Counted from the first letter of the stretch, positions 1 to 9,033 are shown. The stretch is 64,000 bases of DNA from Salegentibacter agarivorans (GCF_900113135.1 NZ_FOOH01000001.1:1-64000); one strand, 5' to 3'. The notes: generated from the sequence alone by a model not told the origin. Numbers and translations are program-made.

Positions 1-3
1 AAG

Positions 4-48
4 AGGGATGAAGATAATAAATGCTCAAATATTTATTATCTTCACCCT
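4..48. repeat. Long inverted repeat / hairpin 3' of the YceI gene
   Basis: Positions 10-22 and 31-43 form a perfect 13-bp AT-rich stem around an 8-base loop. The stem extends through 4-9 and 44-48 with one bulged base. It lies 30 bases beyond the stop of the minus-strand YceI gene, so it probably ends or stabilises that mRNA. Neither strand has a good T-tract, so a classical intrinsic terminator is not certain. Confidence 0.6.
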
Positions 49-77
49 ACTTGATTGTATTCAAATTTTGAATCTTC

Positions 78-746
78 TTAAGCTTTAGTAGCTTTAAGAT
101 TAACTTTTAAAGTAATATCGTCACTTACAAAGTTGTCTCCAAGTCCGTCAAAAACAGATTTAGAACCAAAATTCACATTCCAGTTTGTTCTATCTATAGT
201 GAATTCTTCGCTGGTGATTTCAATACTATCATCAGATTGGTTAATGCTAACCGGGAAAGTAACGTTTTTAGTTTCCTCTTTTATTGTAAGGTTACCAGAT
301 AGCATTTTCTGGCCGTTTTCTTCAGTAATTTCAGTTACTTCAAAAGTAGCTTCCGGATATTTTGTAGCGTTAAAGAAATCTCCTTCTTTACCTTCTACAG
401 TTCCCATTAAATGAGCTTCAAGATCTTTTTTATCGTCTCCTTCAAGATCGGTTACATTAATAGACTGCATATTAATCACGAAATTTCCGCTTTCAATAAT
501 GCTGTCATTAGCACTAAAAGTACCTTCAGCAAGTTTAATAGTACCAGTATGCTCACCTGTAGGTTTGCTACCTTTCCACTCAATAGTAGAAGCCGAAGTA
601 TCTACTGAAAACTCCATAGCTTCAGCTTGAGCAGTAGCTGCATCTTTAGCTTCAGAAGTTTCTGCTTTATTTTTATCGTTTTTACATCCTACAACCGCAG
701 TTAAAAAAGCTGCAATTACAAAAGTGCTTAAAATTGATTTTCTCAT
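78..746 (-). CDS. YceI-family lipoprotein
   Basis: 222 residues. The N-terminus is a lipoprotein signal with the lipobox ending at Cys21 (AVVGC), followed by a charged, Ala-rich linker to about residue 45. Residues 46-220 match the YceI-like fold: it starts with a strand containing STIEWKGSKPTGEHTG and has the family pattern of a threefold HL/FF-type core (DFFNATKYPEATFEV). YceI proteins are lipocalin-like beta-barrels that bind long isoprenoid or fatty molecules; the ligand here is unknown. The lipobox indicates anchoring in an envelope membrane. The gene is monocistronic, with a Bacteroidetes-type promoter just upstream and a hairpin downstream. Family confident, role inferred. Confidence 0.9.
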   Translation of the reverse strand: MRKSILSTFVIAAFLTAVVGCKNDKNKAETSEAKDAATAQAEAMEFSVDTSASTIEWKGSKPTGEHTGTIKLAEGTFSANDSIIESGNFVINMQSINVTDLEGDDKKDLEAHLMGTVEGKEGDFFNATKYPEATFEVTEITEENGQKMLSGNLTIKEETKNVTFPVSINQSDDSIEITSEEFTIDRTNWNVNFGSKSVFDGLGDNFVSDDITLKVNLKATKA

Positions 747-777
747 TTGTGTTAAAATTTAGTTTTATTTTAGTCTG

Positions 778-785
778 CAAAATTA
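778..785 (-). promoter_or_regulatory. -7 promoter element of the YceI gene
   Basis: On the minus strand this reads TAATTTTG, a perfect match to the Bacteroidetes -7 box TAnnTTTG, 31 bases before the ATG at 746. The -33 region is weak. Confidence 0.6.
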
Positions 786-871
786 CATAAACTTCATACA
801 CCCTAATGCTAAATATTTACTAAATAATTTTAAGAATTATTGCGTAGTGACATTTTGACACCGAATCATAA

Positions 872-888
872 TTGGCAATGATTTTGAC
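872..888 (+). promoter_or_regulatory. Candidate sigma-54-like promoter of grpE-dnaJ
   Basis: The sequence TTGGCAATGATTTTGAC has GG at 874-875 and G at 886, the 11-base spacing of a -24/-12 sigma-54 promoter. The -12 element is GA instead of the usual GC. A direct repeat TGACA lies just upstream at 848-860. No perfect TAnnTTTG box was seen between it and the grpE ATG. This is a motif match only. Confidence 0.35.
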
Positions 889-917
889 CCGTTGAGGCTG
901 TATTAAAATGCATAAAA

Positions 918-1511
918 ATGAGCAATAAGAAAGAAGATATAAGAGAAGAGCAACAGGACCAACCTGTTAAAGATCAAATTGAAGATGCTATAGATGAAGC
1001 TATAGACGAGGTAGAAGGTGAAAAGGAAAACGAGGATAACAATGACGACTCGCCTGAATTTACTGAGGAAGAAAAGCTAAAAGAAGATCTTCAAAAAGAA
1101 AAAGATAAATTTTTACGTCTTTTTGCAGAGTTTGAAAATTACAAAAGAAGAACTTCTAAAGAGCGTTTAGAGCTTTTTAAAACTGCCAACCAGGAAGTAA
1201 TGACCGCCATGTTGCCAGTTTTAGACGATTTTGACAGAGCTTTAAAAGAAATTGGAAAATCTGGTGATAAAAATTTAGTACAGGGCGTAGAACTTATTCA
1301 CAATAAATTTAAAGAAACGCTTAACAGTAAAGGGCTTGAGGCAATGAATGTGAAAGAAGGCGATGCCTTTGATTCCGAAATTCACGAAGCTATTACCCAA
1401 ATACCAGCACCTAAAGATAAGCTTAAGGGCAAGATAGTTGATGTAGTAGAGCGAGGTTACAAATTAGGAGATCGTATTATTAGGTATCCAAAGGTTGTAA
1501 CCGGCAAATAA
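918..1511 (+). CDS. grpE: Nucleotide exchange factor GrpE
   Basis: 197 residues, normal for GrpE. Residues 1-60 are very acidic and probably disordered; about 55-105 form the long dimerising helix (KLKEDLQKEKDKFLRLFAEF); the C-terminal beta domain includes the conserved end EVVERGYKL-type sequence, here DVVERGYKLGDRIIRYPKVV. GrpE drives ADP release from DnaK in the cytosolic Hsp70 cycle. It sits 30 bases upstream of dnaJ and is surely co-transcribed with it; dnaK is not in the window. An in-frame upstream start is not available, and the ATG at 908 is in another frame. A sigma-54-like motif lies upstream. Confidence 0.97.
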   Translation: MSNKKEDIREEQQDQPVKDQIEDAIDEAIDEVEGEKENEDNNDDSPEFTEEEKLKEDLQKEKDKFLRLFAEFENYKRRTSKERLELFKTANQEVMTAMLPVLDDFDRALKEIGKSGDKNLVQGVELIHNKFKETLNSKGLEAMNVKEGDAFDSEIHEAITQIPAPKDKLKGKIVDVVERGYKLGDRIIRYPKVVTGK

Positions 1512-1541
1512 AAGCTTTTTTAGAATTCGCAAAACGAGACC

Positions 1542-2669
1542 ATGAAAGAAGATTATTACGACATATTAGGCATTAGTAAGAATGCTTCAACCGCCGAAAT
1601 AAAGAAAGCATACCGAAAAATGGCCATTAAGTATCACCCAGATAAGAATCCGGGAGATGCTGAGGCTGAAGAAAAGTTTAAAAAATCGGCTGAAGCTTAC
1701 GAAGTACTTAGCAACGAAGATAAACGAGCCCGTTACGACAGGTTTGGCCACCAGGCATTTGAAGGTGGCGGCGGAGGCGGAGGCTTCGGCGGAATGGATA
1801 TGGACGATATATTCAGCCAGTTTGGAGACATCTTTGGAGGTGGCTTCAGTGGTGGCGGAGGCTTCTCTGGTTTTGGTGGCGGTTTTGGCGGTGGCCAAAG
1901 ACGTGCTAAAGGAAGCAACCTTAGAATTAGGGTGAGTCTTACTTTAGAAGAAATTGCTAATGGTGCCGAGAAAAAGATTAAGGTAAAAAGAAAAGTCCAG
2001 GCTCCCGGTACAACTTATAAAACATGTACTACCTGTAAAGGTACAGGCCAGGTAACTCGTGTAACCAATACGATATTAGGAAGAATGCAAACTGCATCGC
2101 CTTGTACAGCTTGTAGCGGTTCTGGACAGATTATAGACCATAGACCGCCAGAGGCTGATGCGCACGGATTGGTACAAAAAGAAGAAACTGTTTCTATTAA
2201 AATCCCATCTGGTGTTGAAGATGGAATGCAGTTAAAAGTTGCCGGAAAAGGAAACGATGCTCCGGGTAATGGAGTTCCAGGAGATTTATTGGTAGCTATT
2301 GAAGAAAAAGAGCACCATAGCCTGCAACGTGAAGGAGATAACCTGCATTACGATTTGTACATTAGTTTGTCTGAAGCTGTTTTAGGTTCTTCAAGAGAAA
2401 TAGATACTGTAACCGGTAAAGTGAGAATAAAGGTTGAAGAAGGCGTCCAATCTGGAAAAATTCTTAGACTTAGAGGAAAAGGAATTGGAAATCTTAACGG
2501 CTACGGCAAAGGGGATTTATTGGTCCATGTAAATGTTTGGACCCCGAAAAATTTAAATAAAGAACAACGCGATTTCTTTGAGAAAATGGCTGAAGACGAG
2601 AACTTCCAGCCGAATCCGGAGAAAAGTGATAAGTCATTCTTTGAAAAAGTTAAAGATATGTTTTCTTAG
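1542..2669 (+). CDS. dnaJ: Chaperone DnaJ with a reduced zinc domain
   Basis: 375 residues. The J domain (1-70) has HPD at 32-34; a Gly/Phe-rich linker spans about 74-120; C-terminal substrate-binding domains follow to the end ([10 protein letters not shown]). It stimulates DnaK ATPase and delivers unfolded clients. The middle domain keeps only two CxxCxGxG motifs, at 162-169 and 188-195, instead of four. By position these are motifs 2 and 3, which form zinc centre II, while motifs 1 and 4 of centre I are replaced by sequence without cysteine (VQAPGTTYK and [10 protein letters not shown]). I recall this as common in flavobacterial DnaJ rather than a local mutation. The gene follows grpE and ends at two terminators. 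Confidence 0.96.
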   Translation: MKEDYYDILGISKNASTAEIKKAYRKMAIKYHPDKNPGDAEAEEKFKKSAEAYEVLSNEDKRARYDRFGHQAFEGGGGGGGFGGMDMDDIFSQFGDIFGGGFSGGGGFSGFGGGFGGGQRRAKGSNLRIRVSLTLEEIANGAEKKIKVKRKVQAPGTTYKTCTTCKGTGQVTRVTNTILGRMQTASPCTACSGSGQIIDHRPPEADAHGLVQKEETVSIKIPSGVEDGMQLKVAGKGNDAPGNGVPGDLLVAIEEKEHHSLQREGDNLHYDLYISLSEAVLGSSREIDTVTGKVRIKVEEGVQSGKILRLRGKGIGNLNGYGKGDLLVHVNVWTPKNLNKEQRDFFEKMAEDENFQPNPEKSDKSFFEKVKDMFS

Positions 2670-2702
2670 AACCCCGGTTTTAAGAAAAAATTTATATATT
2701 TG

Positions 2703-2740
2703 ATTATCACTAAGTCTTTTAGTGATAATTTTTCTTTTTC
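2703..2740 (+). terminator. Intrinsic terminator after dnaJ
   Basis: An 11-bp perfect stem (2703-2713 with 2719-2729) and a 5-base loop are followed by a T-rich run. It lies 34 bases after the dnaJ stop. Confidence 0.85.
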
Positions 2741-2754
2741 ATAGCAATTTTTTT

Positions 2755-2791
2755 CCCATCCTTAATTTATTAAGGGTGGGTTTTGTTTTTT
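2755..2791 (+). terminator. Second terminator after dnaJ
   Basis: An 11-bp stem with one G-U pair (2755-2765 with 2770-2780) is followed by TTTTGTTTTTT. With the preceding hairpin it gives a double stop for the grpE-dnaJ operon. From here to the ABC gene at 2977 I see no further gene. Confidence 0.8.
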
Positions 2792-2976
2792 AGAGCAATC
2801 TGGAAAGTTATAATTTCTTCTTAATCCAAAACATCTCTCGGGTGATTTCAATATATTTACTCGATAATGAAGATTAACATTAGCCATAATTGCCCGGAAA
2901 ATTAAACAGCTGTTTGCTATGAATGCCCGGTGAATTATCTCTCGAGCTATTTTATTTTTTTTACCAACACTTTTAT

Positions 2977-3906
2977 ATGGAAAATCTTTTAGTAGCAGAA
3001 AATATCTACAAACAATTTGGCAATTTTACTGCACTAAATAATGTCTCAATAGCCATTCCGCGTGGTAGTATTTTTGGTCTTTTAGGCCCTAATGGTGCAG
3101 GAAAAACCACTTTGCTACGTATAATTAACCAAATTACCATGCCAGATAAGGGCCAGGTTTATCTAGACGGCAAACCTTTACAGCCCAATGATATTGCGCA
3201 TATTGGTTACCTGCCGGAAGAACGCGGACTTTATAAATCTATGAAAGTTGGGGAGCAGGCACTTTACCTGGCTCGATTAAAAGGACTTTCTAAAGCTGAA
3301 GCCAAAGAACGCCTGGAATACTGGTTTAAGAAATTACAAATTGAAGGATGGTGGGATAAAAAGATCCAGGAACTTTCTAAAGGGATGGCGCAAAAAATCC
3401 AGTTTATTATCACCGTTTTACACAGGCCTAAGCTGTTAATTTTTGATGAGCCATTTAGTGGTTTTGATCCTGTAAATGCTGGTTTAATTAAGAACGAAAT
3501 CCTTCAGCTTAAAGAAGAAGGAGCAACTATACTTTTTTCTACCCACCGAATGGAAAGTGTAGAAGAATTATGTGATTATATGGCTTTAATTCATTTGTCC
3601 AATAAATTATTAGACGGAAAAGTTTCAGAAATAAAACGGGAATATAAATCTAACACCTATGAAGTAGGTTTGGAAACAGAAAATGATACCGCTCTTTTAG
3701 CAGAATTAAAAGAAAAATTCGTGGTTGGTAATACTAATTTTAAAAGTATAAACGACGATCTTAAATTAACCATTCAGCTTAAAGAAGGTGAAACTCCTAA
3801 CCAATTATTAAATTATCTTCTTGCTAAAGCCAAGATAAATCATTTTGTAGAAGTTATTCCATCAGTAAACGATATTTTTATAAAAACCGTAACTCAACAT
3901 GCGTAA
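2977..3906 (+). CDS. ABC-2 exporter ATP-binding protein
   Basis: 309 residues from the ATG at 2977. An in-frame ATG at 2923 would add 18 residues (rich in Phe and Tyr) ahead of the normal ABC N-terminus MENLLVAENIYKQF, so I prefer the later start. Walker A GPNGAGKT is at 37-44, the signature LSKGM at 133-137 and Walker B LLIFDEP at 153-159; residues from about 220 match the DUF4162 tail typical of NatA/DrrA-type ATPases. It would energise the permease whose gene overlaps by 8 bases. Substrate unknown; Na+ export or a drug/lipid are possibilities for the family. First gene of a compact five-gene run. Confidence 0.93.
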   Translation: MENLLVAENIYKQFGNFTALNNVSIAIPRGSIFGLLGPNGAGKTTLLRIINQITMPDKGQVYLDGKPLQPNDIAHIGYLPEERGLYKSMKVGEQALYLARLKGLSKAEAKERLEYWFKKLQIEGWWDKKIQELSKGMAQKIQFIITVLHRPKLLIFDEPFSGFDPVNAGLIKNEILQLKEEGATILFSTHRMESVEELCDYMALIHLSNKLLDGKVSEIKREYKSNTYEVGLETENDTALLAELKEKFVVGNTNFKSINDDLKLTIQLKEGETPNQLLNYLLAKAKINHFVEVIPSVNDIFIKTVTQHA

Positions 3907-5191
3907 TTTAAAGCTTATAATTCAGCGGGAATATTTGGCGCGGGTAAGGAATAAAACCTTTATTATCATGACTTTTTTAAGTCCGCTAATTCTGGTTGGG
4001 ATGTTCGCACTTATCGCTTATTTAAGTATGCTGAATAGCAGCGAACAACGTATTATTGGTTTGTATGATGAGACTGAAATGTTTGCTTCAGAATTTAAAG
4101 ATCAGGAACAGGTTCAATATTTAGACCTTTCTGGAAAGAGCTTTAAAGAAGCAAAACAAATGGTTAATGAACAGGATTATTACGGGCTTATATATATTCC
4201 TAAAAATATTAATAGAGATCTTCAAGGCGTTCAGTTTTTTGGGAAAGAATCTCCCGGTTTAGGAACTATCCAGGCTATAGAAAAAACCATTGCCGATAGG
4301 CTTACACGTGAAGAACTTATTGAGCGAGGTATTGATGTAAACCAATTAAACGAAGCTAAAACCGAGGTTAGAATTGAAATTCAGAATTTCTCTGGAGAGC
4401 GTACGTCCAAAATGTCTAATTATATAAAAATGTTTTTTGGTGGCGCTGCGGGTTATTTATTAATGATGTTTATTATCATTTATGGTAACATGGTAATGCG
4501 CAGTGTTATTGAGGAAAAAACAAATAGAATTATTGAAATTATTGTTTCTTCAGTAAAACCCATTCAACTTATGATGGGAAAGGTTTTAGGTACCTCTTTA
4601 GCAGGAATCACGCAATTCACCATTTGGGTACTATTAGCTGGAGTTTTAGCAATGACTTCGTTTTACGTGTTAGGCATTGATATTTTTACTGTTCAGAAAT
4701 CACAATTAGAGACGGTTGAGCAAATTGCACAACCCGAAATAGCGCAGCTGGTAATGGATGTGCTTAATTTACCAATTCTTAAATTAATTATATTTTTCCT
4801 TATTTATTTTATTGGTGGTTATTTCCTTTACAGTTCTATTTACGCTGCAATTGGTGCGGCGGTAGATAGTGAAACCGATACCCAACAATTTATGTTTCCG
4901 GTAATTTTACCTTTAATGTTAGGTATTTATGTGGGTTTCTTTTCGGTAATAGAAAATCCGCATGGTACAGTTTCTACTATTTTTTCAATGGTGCCTCTTA
5001 CTTCTCCAATAGTTATGTTAATGCGTATACCCTTTGGAGTGCCGTGGTGGGAACTCGCAATTTCTGTAGCACTTTTAATTATTACCAATTTTATAGTAAT
5101 TTGGATAGCAGCTAAAATTTATAGAGTAGGAATTCTTATGTATGGTAAAAAAGCCAGTTACAAAGAACTATTCAAATGGCTCAAATATTAG
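3899..5191 (+). CDS. ABC-2 exporter permease (NatB-like)
   Basis: 430 residues. One membrane segment lies near the N-terminus (about 22-43), followed by a large extracytoplasmic loop (45-175) and a cluster of five or so hydrophobic segments from about 178 to 410. This is the layout of the ABC-2 permease family that includes NatB/YhaP. The motif EEKTNRIIEIIVSSVKP (about 203-219), just after the second segment, is characteristic. It forms the channel for the ATPase encoded just upstream (8-base overlap). Its stop is 3 bases before the MscS gene. Substrate cannot be told from sequence. Confidence 0.92.
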   Translation: MRNLKLIIQREYLARVRNKTFIIMTFLSPLILVGMFALIAYLSMLNSSEQRIIGLYDETEMFASEFKDQEQVQYLDLSGKSFKEAKQMVNEQDYYGLIYIPKNINRDLQGVQFFGKESPGLGTIQAIEKTIADRLTREELIERGIDVNQLNEAKTEVRIEIQNFSGERTSKMSNYIKMFFGGAAGYLLMMFIIIYGNMVMRSVIEEKTNRIIEIIVSSVKPIQLMMGKVLGTSLAGITQFTIWVLLAGVLAMTSFYVLGIDIFTVQKSQLETVEQIAQPEIAQLVMDVLNLPILKLIIFFLIYFIGGYFLYSSIYAAIGAAVDSETDTQQFMFPVILPLMLGIYVGFFSVIENPHGTVSTIFSMVPLTSPIVMLMRIPFGVPWWELAISVALLIITNFIVIWIAAKIYRVGILMYGKKASYKELFKWLKY

Positions 5192-5194
5192 AGA

Positions 5195-6136
5195 ATGCAG
5201 GAACAGCAAAAATCAGAAACATCAGAGGCGATCTTAGAAGTGGTGGAAGAAGATATCTGGGGTAGCCTGGTGGACTTTTGGAATCTTATCCTTTTCAAAT
5301 ATGAGGTTAGTGGTACGCCAATAGAAATAACTGTAGGGCTTATTTTACTGGTAGTTATCGCATTTATTGTGACCAGTGTTGTTCTTAGGTTAATTAGATC
5401 TTTTATTACAAGTAAACTGGCCAAGGGAGACAAACAGAAGTTTATAAGCGTTTTTAAGTTTATAAAATATTTTGTCTATTTAGTGGTAATCTTAATCACC
5501 TTAAGCTCTGCCGGAATAAATATTACCATACTTTTAACAGCTTCGGCTGCACTTTTTGTTGGTATAGGTTTAGCTTTACAAGAGCTCTTTCAGGATATTA
5601 TTGGAGGGGTTTTTATAATTATAGATAAATCGCTCTTAGTTGGAGATGTTATTGAAATGGAAGGCAGGGTAGGCCGTGTTTTTGAAATTAAACTAAGAAC
5701 CACCCGTGCCCTTACCAGAGATGATAAGGTGATGATTATTCCCAATCATAAATTTATTAGCGATGTAATTTATAATTATACCCAAAACCATGCAACTACG
5801 CGGGAAGGCGTTCAGGTTGGTGTGGCCTACGGGAGTGACACCCAAAAAGTAAAAGATATTTTGTTGAAATGTGCCAGTGAAAACGAAAGTATTGTGAAAA
5901 GCCCTGAATCATTTGTTCTCTTTGACGATTTTGGAGCATCTTCTTTAGTGTTTTCACTCCATTTTTACGTAACCGATAGCTTTGTAGATCCAAAAATTAA
6001 AAGTGAGCTTAGATTTAAAATAGATGAAGAATTTAGGAAAAATAACATCACAATTCCGTTTCCACAGCGGGATGTGCATTTTTATCCTACCCAAAACCTA
6101 ACCCAAAATTTATCAAAAAATGATGAAGACCTTTAA
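5195..6136 (+). CDS. Small-conductance mechanosensitive channel (MscS family)
   Basis: 313 residues. Hydrophobic helices are at about 45-68, 88-107 and 110-140. The third is the pore-lining helix, Ala/Gly-rich (ASAALFVGIGLALQELFQD), and runs straight into the MscS beta domain with VGDVIEMEGRVGRVFEI. A C-terminal alpha/beta region follows to about 300. The protein would sit in the inner membrane and release solutes on hypo-osmotic shock. Its gene is 3 bases after the permease and overlaps the next gene by 17 bases, so the channel, exporter and outer-membrane protein are probably made together. Family clear; gating role inferred. Confidence 0.93.
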   Translation: MQEQQKSETSEAILEVVEEDIWGSLVDFWNLILFKYEVSGTPIEITVGLILLVVIAFIVTSVVLRLIRSFITSKLAKGDKQKFISVFKFIKYFVYLVVILITLSSAGINITILLTASAALFVGIGLALQELFQDIIGGVFIIIDKSLLVGDVIEMEGRVGRVFEIKLRTTRALTRDDKVMIIPNHKFISDVIYNYTQNHATTREGVQVGVAYGSDTQKVKDILLKCASENESIVKSPESFVLFDDFGASSLVFSLHFYVTDSFVDPKIKSELRFKIDEEFRKNNITIPFPQRDVHFYPTQNLTQNLSKNDEDL

Positions 6137-7028
6137 AATTATAGCTTTCCTGATGTTAGGAGCTGTAACTTTTCCGGCAACGTCCCAAACTACAGATTTA
6201 GCCCGAATAGAATATACTTATTTTCCGCAGTCAGATTCAGATAATTCATTTCGTAGATTTAGAACCTTTGTTAATTTACCCATTAAATTAAATGGAAAAG
6301 GAGCCTATTTAATTCCGGGAGTAGAATATAGAAACGTAAATTTTAAATATAAAAATAGCGAAGCTTTTACCACCAATAACCTGGATAGGTTTCAATCTTT
6401 TACAGGTAAAATAGGCTACACATTTAAAATGAACGAGTTATGGCGTTTTGGCGCTGAGACCGGGGTGAAAATTGCTTCTAACTTCGCTACCAGTGAGTTG
6501 GTTAAAGATGATTTTATTTACACCGGGTCGGTTTATTTTATAAAAATTAAAGAAGATGAGCGTTACATAGAACCCTGGCGGCTTATTTTGGGACTTAGTT
6601 ATTCTACCACAACCGGTTTTCCGTTTCCATTGCCTGTAATAAATTATTATAAGCGTTTTGATGAAAATTGGTCTTATGGGCTTGGAATACCTAAAACCAA
6701 CCTGAAATATTATTTTAACAACAAACATGAAGTTCAGGGATTTGTAACATTAGATGGGTTTTTTGCTAATATTCAGCAAAACTTTAATCCTTATCCGCAA
6801 ACAAATCCTGGTGCAAACCGGCTTGCAGAAAGTATGTCTATGACCATAGTTTTAAGCGGTTTGGGATACCAGTATAATATCACAGATAATATAGCATTTT
6901 ATACCTATGCCGGTTATACGGTTATGAATGATATTAGATTAAGAGATAAAGACAGGGAGGACCTGTATACAATAGACGAAAACAATACATTCTACGCCCG
7001 TGGCGGCTTAAAATTTAGTATTTTATAA
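6120..7028 (+). CDS. Predicted outer-membrane beta-barrel protein (DUF6268-like)
   Basis: 302 residues with a cleavable signal peptide (about 1-22, ending TFPATSQ). The rest consists of alternating strands rich in aromatic residues (GAYLIPGVEYRNVNF, KIGYTFKMNELWRFGAETGVKI) and ends in FYARGGLKFSIL, a beta-signal-like C-terminus with a terminal hydrophobic residue. This matches a small outer-membrane barrel of about 12 strands; I recall the DUF6268 label for such flavobacterial proteins but cannot test it. The gene overlaps the end of the MscS gene by 17 bases and stops 1 base before the response regulator. Function unknown; it may complete an envelope stress or export unit. Confidence 0.75.
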   Translation: MMKTFKIIAFLMLGAVTFPATSQTTDLARIEYTYFPQSDSDNSFRRFRTFVNLPIKLNGKGAYLIPGVEYRNVNFKYKNSEAFTTNNLDRFQSFTGKIGYTFKMNELWRFGAETGVKIASNFATSELVKDDFIYTGSVYFIKIKEDERYIEPWRLILGLSYSTTTGFPFPLPVINYYKRFDENWSYGLGIPKTNLKYYFNNKHEVQGFVTLDGFFANIQQNFNPYPQTNPGANRLAESMSMTIVLSGLGYQYNITDNIAFYTYAGYTVMNDIRLRDKDREDLYTIDENNTFYARGGLKFSIL

Positions 7029-7029
7029 T

Positions 7030-8196
7030 ATGGCACGTATTTTATTAATAGAAGATGAAGCAGCAATTAGAAGGGTTTTAGTTAAAATCCTTACCGAAGA
7101 AAATGATAGTTATGAAGTTGAAGAAGCAGGAGATGGCCTGGAAGGAATTGAAAAGATAAAAGACGAAGATTATGATCTTGTACTTTGTGATATTAAAATG
7201 CCCAAAATGGATGGAGTAGAAGTCCTGGAGGCAATCATGAAAATAAAGCCTGAAATTCCCGTGGTAATGATTTCTGGTCACGGAGATTTGGATACCGCCG
7301 TGAATACAATGAAAGTAGGCGCTTTTGATTATATCGCAAAACCACCAGATCTTAATAGACTGCTTAATACCGTTCGCAATGCACTAGACCGCAAAGAGCT
7401 TGTTGTAGAGAATACACGGCTTAAGAAAAAAGTTAGTAAGAATTTTGAAATGGTAGGCCAATCAGAAGGGATTGAGCGTATTAAAGAACTTATTGAAAAA
7501 GTAGCTCCTACAGATGCCCGGGTGCTAATTACCGGGCAAAATGGTACAGGGAAAGAATTGGTGGCTCACTGGATACATCAAAAAAGTGAACGTTCAAAAG
7601 GGCCAATGGTAGAGGTAAATTGTGCTGCAATCCCTTCAGAATTAATAGAAAGTGAACTTTTTGGTCACGTTAAAGGGGCGTTTACTTCAGCAAATAAAGA
7701 TCGTGCCGGTAAGTTTGAAGTTGCCAATGGAGGTACAATTTTTCTTGATGAAATTGGTGATATGAGTCTTTCGGCGCAAGCCAAAGTATTAAGAGCGCTT
7801 CAGGAAAATAAAATCTCCCGCGTGGGTAGCGGCAAAGACATAAAAGTAGATGTTCGGGTTGTTGCAGCAACCAATAAAGACTTAAAAAAAGAAATAGAAG
7901 ACAAAAAGTTTAGGGAAGATTTATATCACAGGCTTGCGGTAATTTTAATAGAAGTACCCTCGCTAAATGAACGCCGGGAAGATATTCCTTTACTTATAGA
8001 TTATTTTAGCGAAAAGATTTCTGCGGAACATGGTTCGGGTAAAAAAGAATTTACCGAAGATGCCTTAAAAACTCTTAAAGAATATGACTGGCGCGGAAAC
8101 ATACGTGAACTTCGTAATGTTGTAGAACGGCTCATTATTTTAGGGGGCGATAAAATTACTGAAGAAGACGTAAAACTCTTCGGAAGCAAATTTTAG
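7030..8196 (+). CDS. NtrC-family sigma-54 activator lacking a DNA-binding domain
   Basis: 388 residues. A receiver domain (1-120) has phospho-acceptor Asp54 ([10 protein letters not shown]), acidic residues at 8-9 and Lys104. The AAA+ domain (about 140-375) has Walker A GQNGTGKE at 169-176, the sigma-54-contact loop GAFTSA (216-221; consensus GAFTGA) and Walker [10 protein letters not shown] (236-244). The chain stops after the AAA lid (DVKLFGSKF), without the Fis-type helix-turn-helix that ends classical members of 440-480 residues. It should therefore activate sigma-54 from solution or through a partner. It ends the exporter-MscS-barrel run; the cognate histidine kinase is not adjacent. Confidence 0.93.
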   Translation: MARILLIEDEAAIRRVLVKILTEENDSYEVEEAGDGLEGIEKIKDEDYDLVLCDIKMPKMDGVEVLEAIMKIKPEIPVVMISGHGDLDTAVNTMKVGAFDYIAKPPDLNRLLNTVRNALDRKELVVENTRLKKKVSKNFEMVGQSEGIERIKELIEKVAPTDARVLITGQNGTGKELVAHWIHQKSERSKGPMVEVNCAAIPSELIESELFGHVKGAFTSANKDRAGKFEVANGGTIFLDEIGDMSLSAQAKVLRALQENKISRVGSGKDIKVDVRVVAATNKDLKKEIEDKKFREDLYHRLAVILIEVPSLNERREDIPLLIDYFSEKISAEHGSGKKEFTEDALKTLKEYDWRGNIRELRNVVERLIILGGDKITEEDVKLFGSKF

Positions 8197-8201
8197 AGAA
8201 T

Positions 8202-8801
8202 TTAATCGATTTTTTTCGGCGGCGGATTATATCTTAAAAAATACATAGTATCTCCGCTTGGGTGTTGCCATTCGTGGAATAATTCAAATCCAAATCGCTG
8301 ATATACCAGTGCGTTTTTACGCATTCTGGTTTCGGCATATAGTGGAATTTGATATTCTATTGCCTGGCGGTAAAATTCGTCTTTCATTTCTTTACCAACC
8401 TGGGTATCTGCACCGCGAGATTCAGCCAAAATACCCCAGAACCAGCAGTAAAGATATTCCCCGGTTTGTGGGCGTTGTTTTTTAATATAATTCTGGTTTT
8501 TTACAATGCGATAAGCGTTTTTTATTCCGGTAACATTTAAAACCAAACCAATTTGGCTCCAAATATCTTTCAGAAAGTTATCGTCTTTTTTGCTGGTTTT
8601 AAATAAAATAGCAATTCCCATTCGGTTTTCAGAAATAATAAGAGCATCTTTTTCAATCGCCTTCTCCACCATATGTGTGGCGAGATATTCAAAACGTTTG
8701 TGACGGTTGCCTCCCTTTTTTACAATATCCATAGAGGACGGGATTTCCTTTAAAAGGCTGGTAACTTTGGTAATTATCTCTTCTTTTTCTGCTTTGTTCA
8801 A
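8202..8801 (-). CDS. GNAT-family N-acetyltransferase-like protein
   Basis: 199 residues, cytosolic, no signal. The C-terminal part has the GNAT pattern: WFWGILAESRGADTQVGKEMKDEF resembles the strand 4/helix 3 region (with Q/R-x-x-G-type acetyl-CoA loop degenerate), and ETRMRKNALVYQRFGFEL is the usual 'N..A...Y...GF' motif. It ends in a strand with YFLRYNPP. The substrate is unknown. It is encoded convergent to the sigma-54 activator, 5 bases apart. Family call moderately sure. Confidence 0.75.
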   Translation of the reverse strand: MNKAEKEEIITKVTSLLKEIPSSMDIVKKGGNRHKRFEYLATHMVEKAIEKDALIISENRMGIAILFKTSKKDDNFLKDIWSQIGLVLNVTGIKNAYRIVKNQNYIKKQRPQTGEYLYCWFWGILAESRGADTQVGKEMKDEFYRQAIEYQIPLYAETRMRKNALVYQRFGFELFHEWQHPSGDTMYFLRYNPPPKKID

Positions 8802-9033
8802 ACTGCTATAATTTAGCGGCGAAGATATAAAATTTATCTTTTTTTAGGTTTAAAGTAAGTCGATTAAAATTCTGCAAATTCAAATACTTTTAAGGCATAT
8901 TCTTTGTTATCACACAGGTAGCTAGAAATTGTTTCCTAAATTTTATAGAAACTATAAAGAATTAAAACAGAAGCTTCCAAAGGAATATTTATTTTAGCAG
9001 TTAAAACATGAAAATTTAAATCCTATTTTCCCG

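Noticed and set aside
1587-1935. Frames on both strands over the Gly-rich part of dnaJ
   Set aside because: They arise from GGN-rich codons and give Ala/Pro/Thr low-complexity peptides.
2923-2976. N-terminal extension of the ABC ATPase
   Set aside because: The added residues are not part of the ABC fold; the ATG at 2977 gives the standard start.
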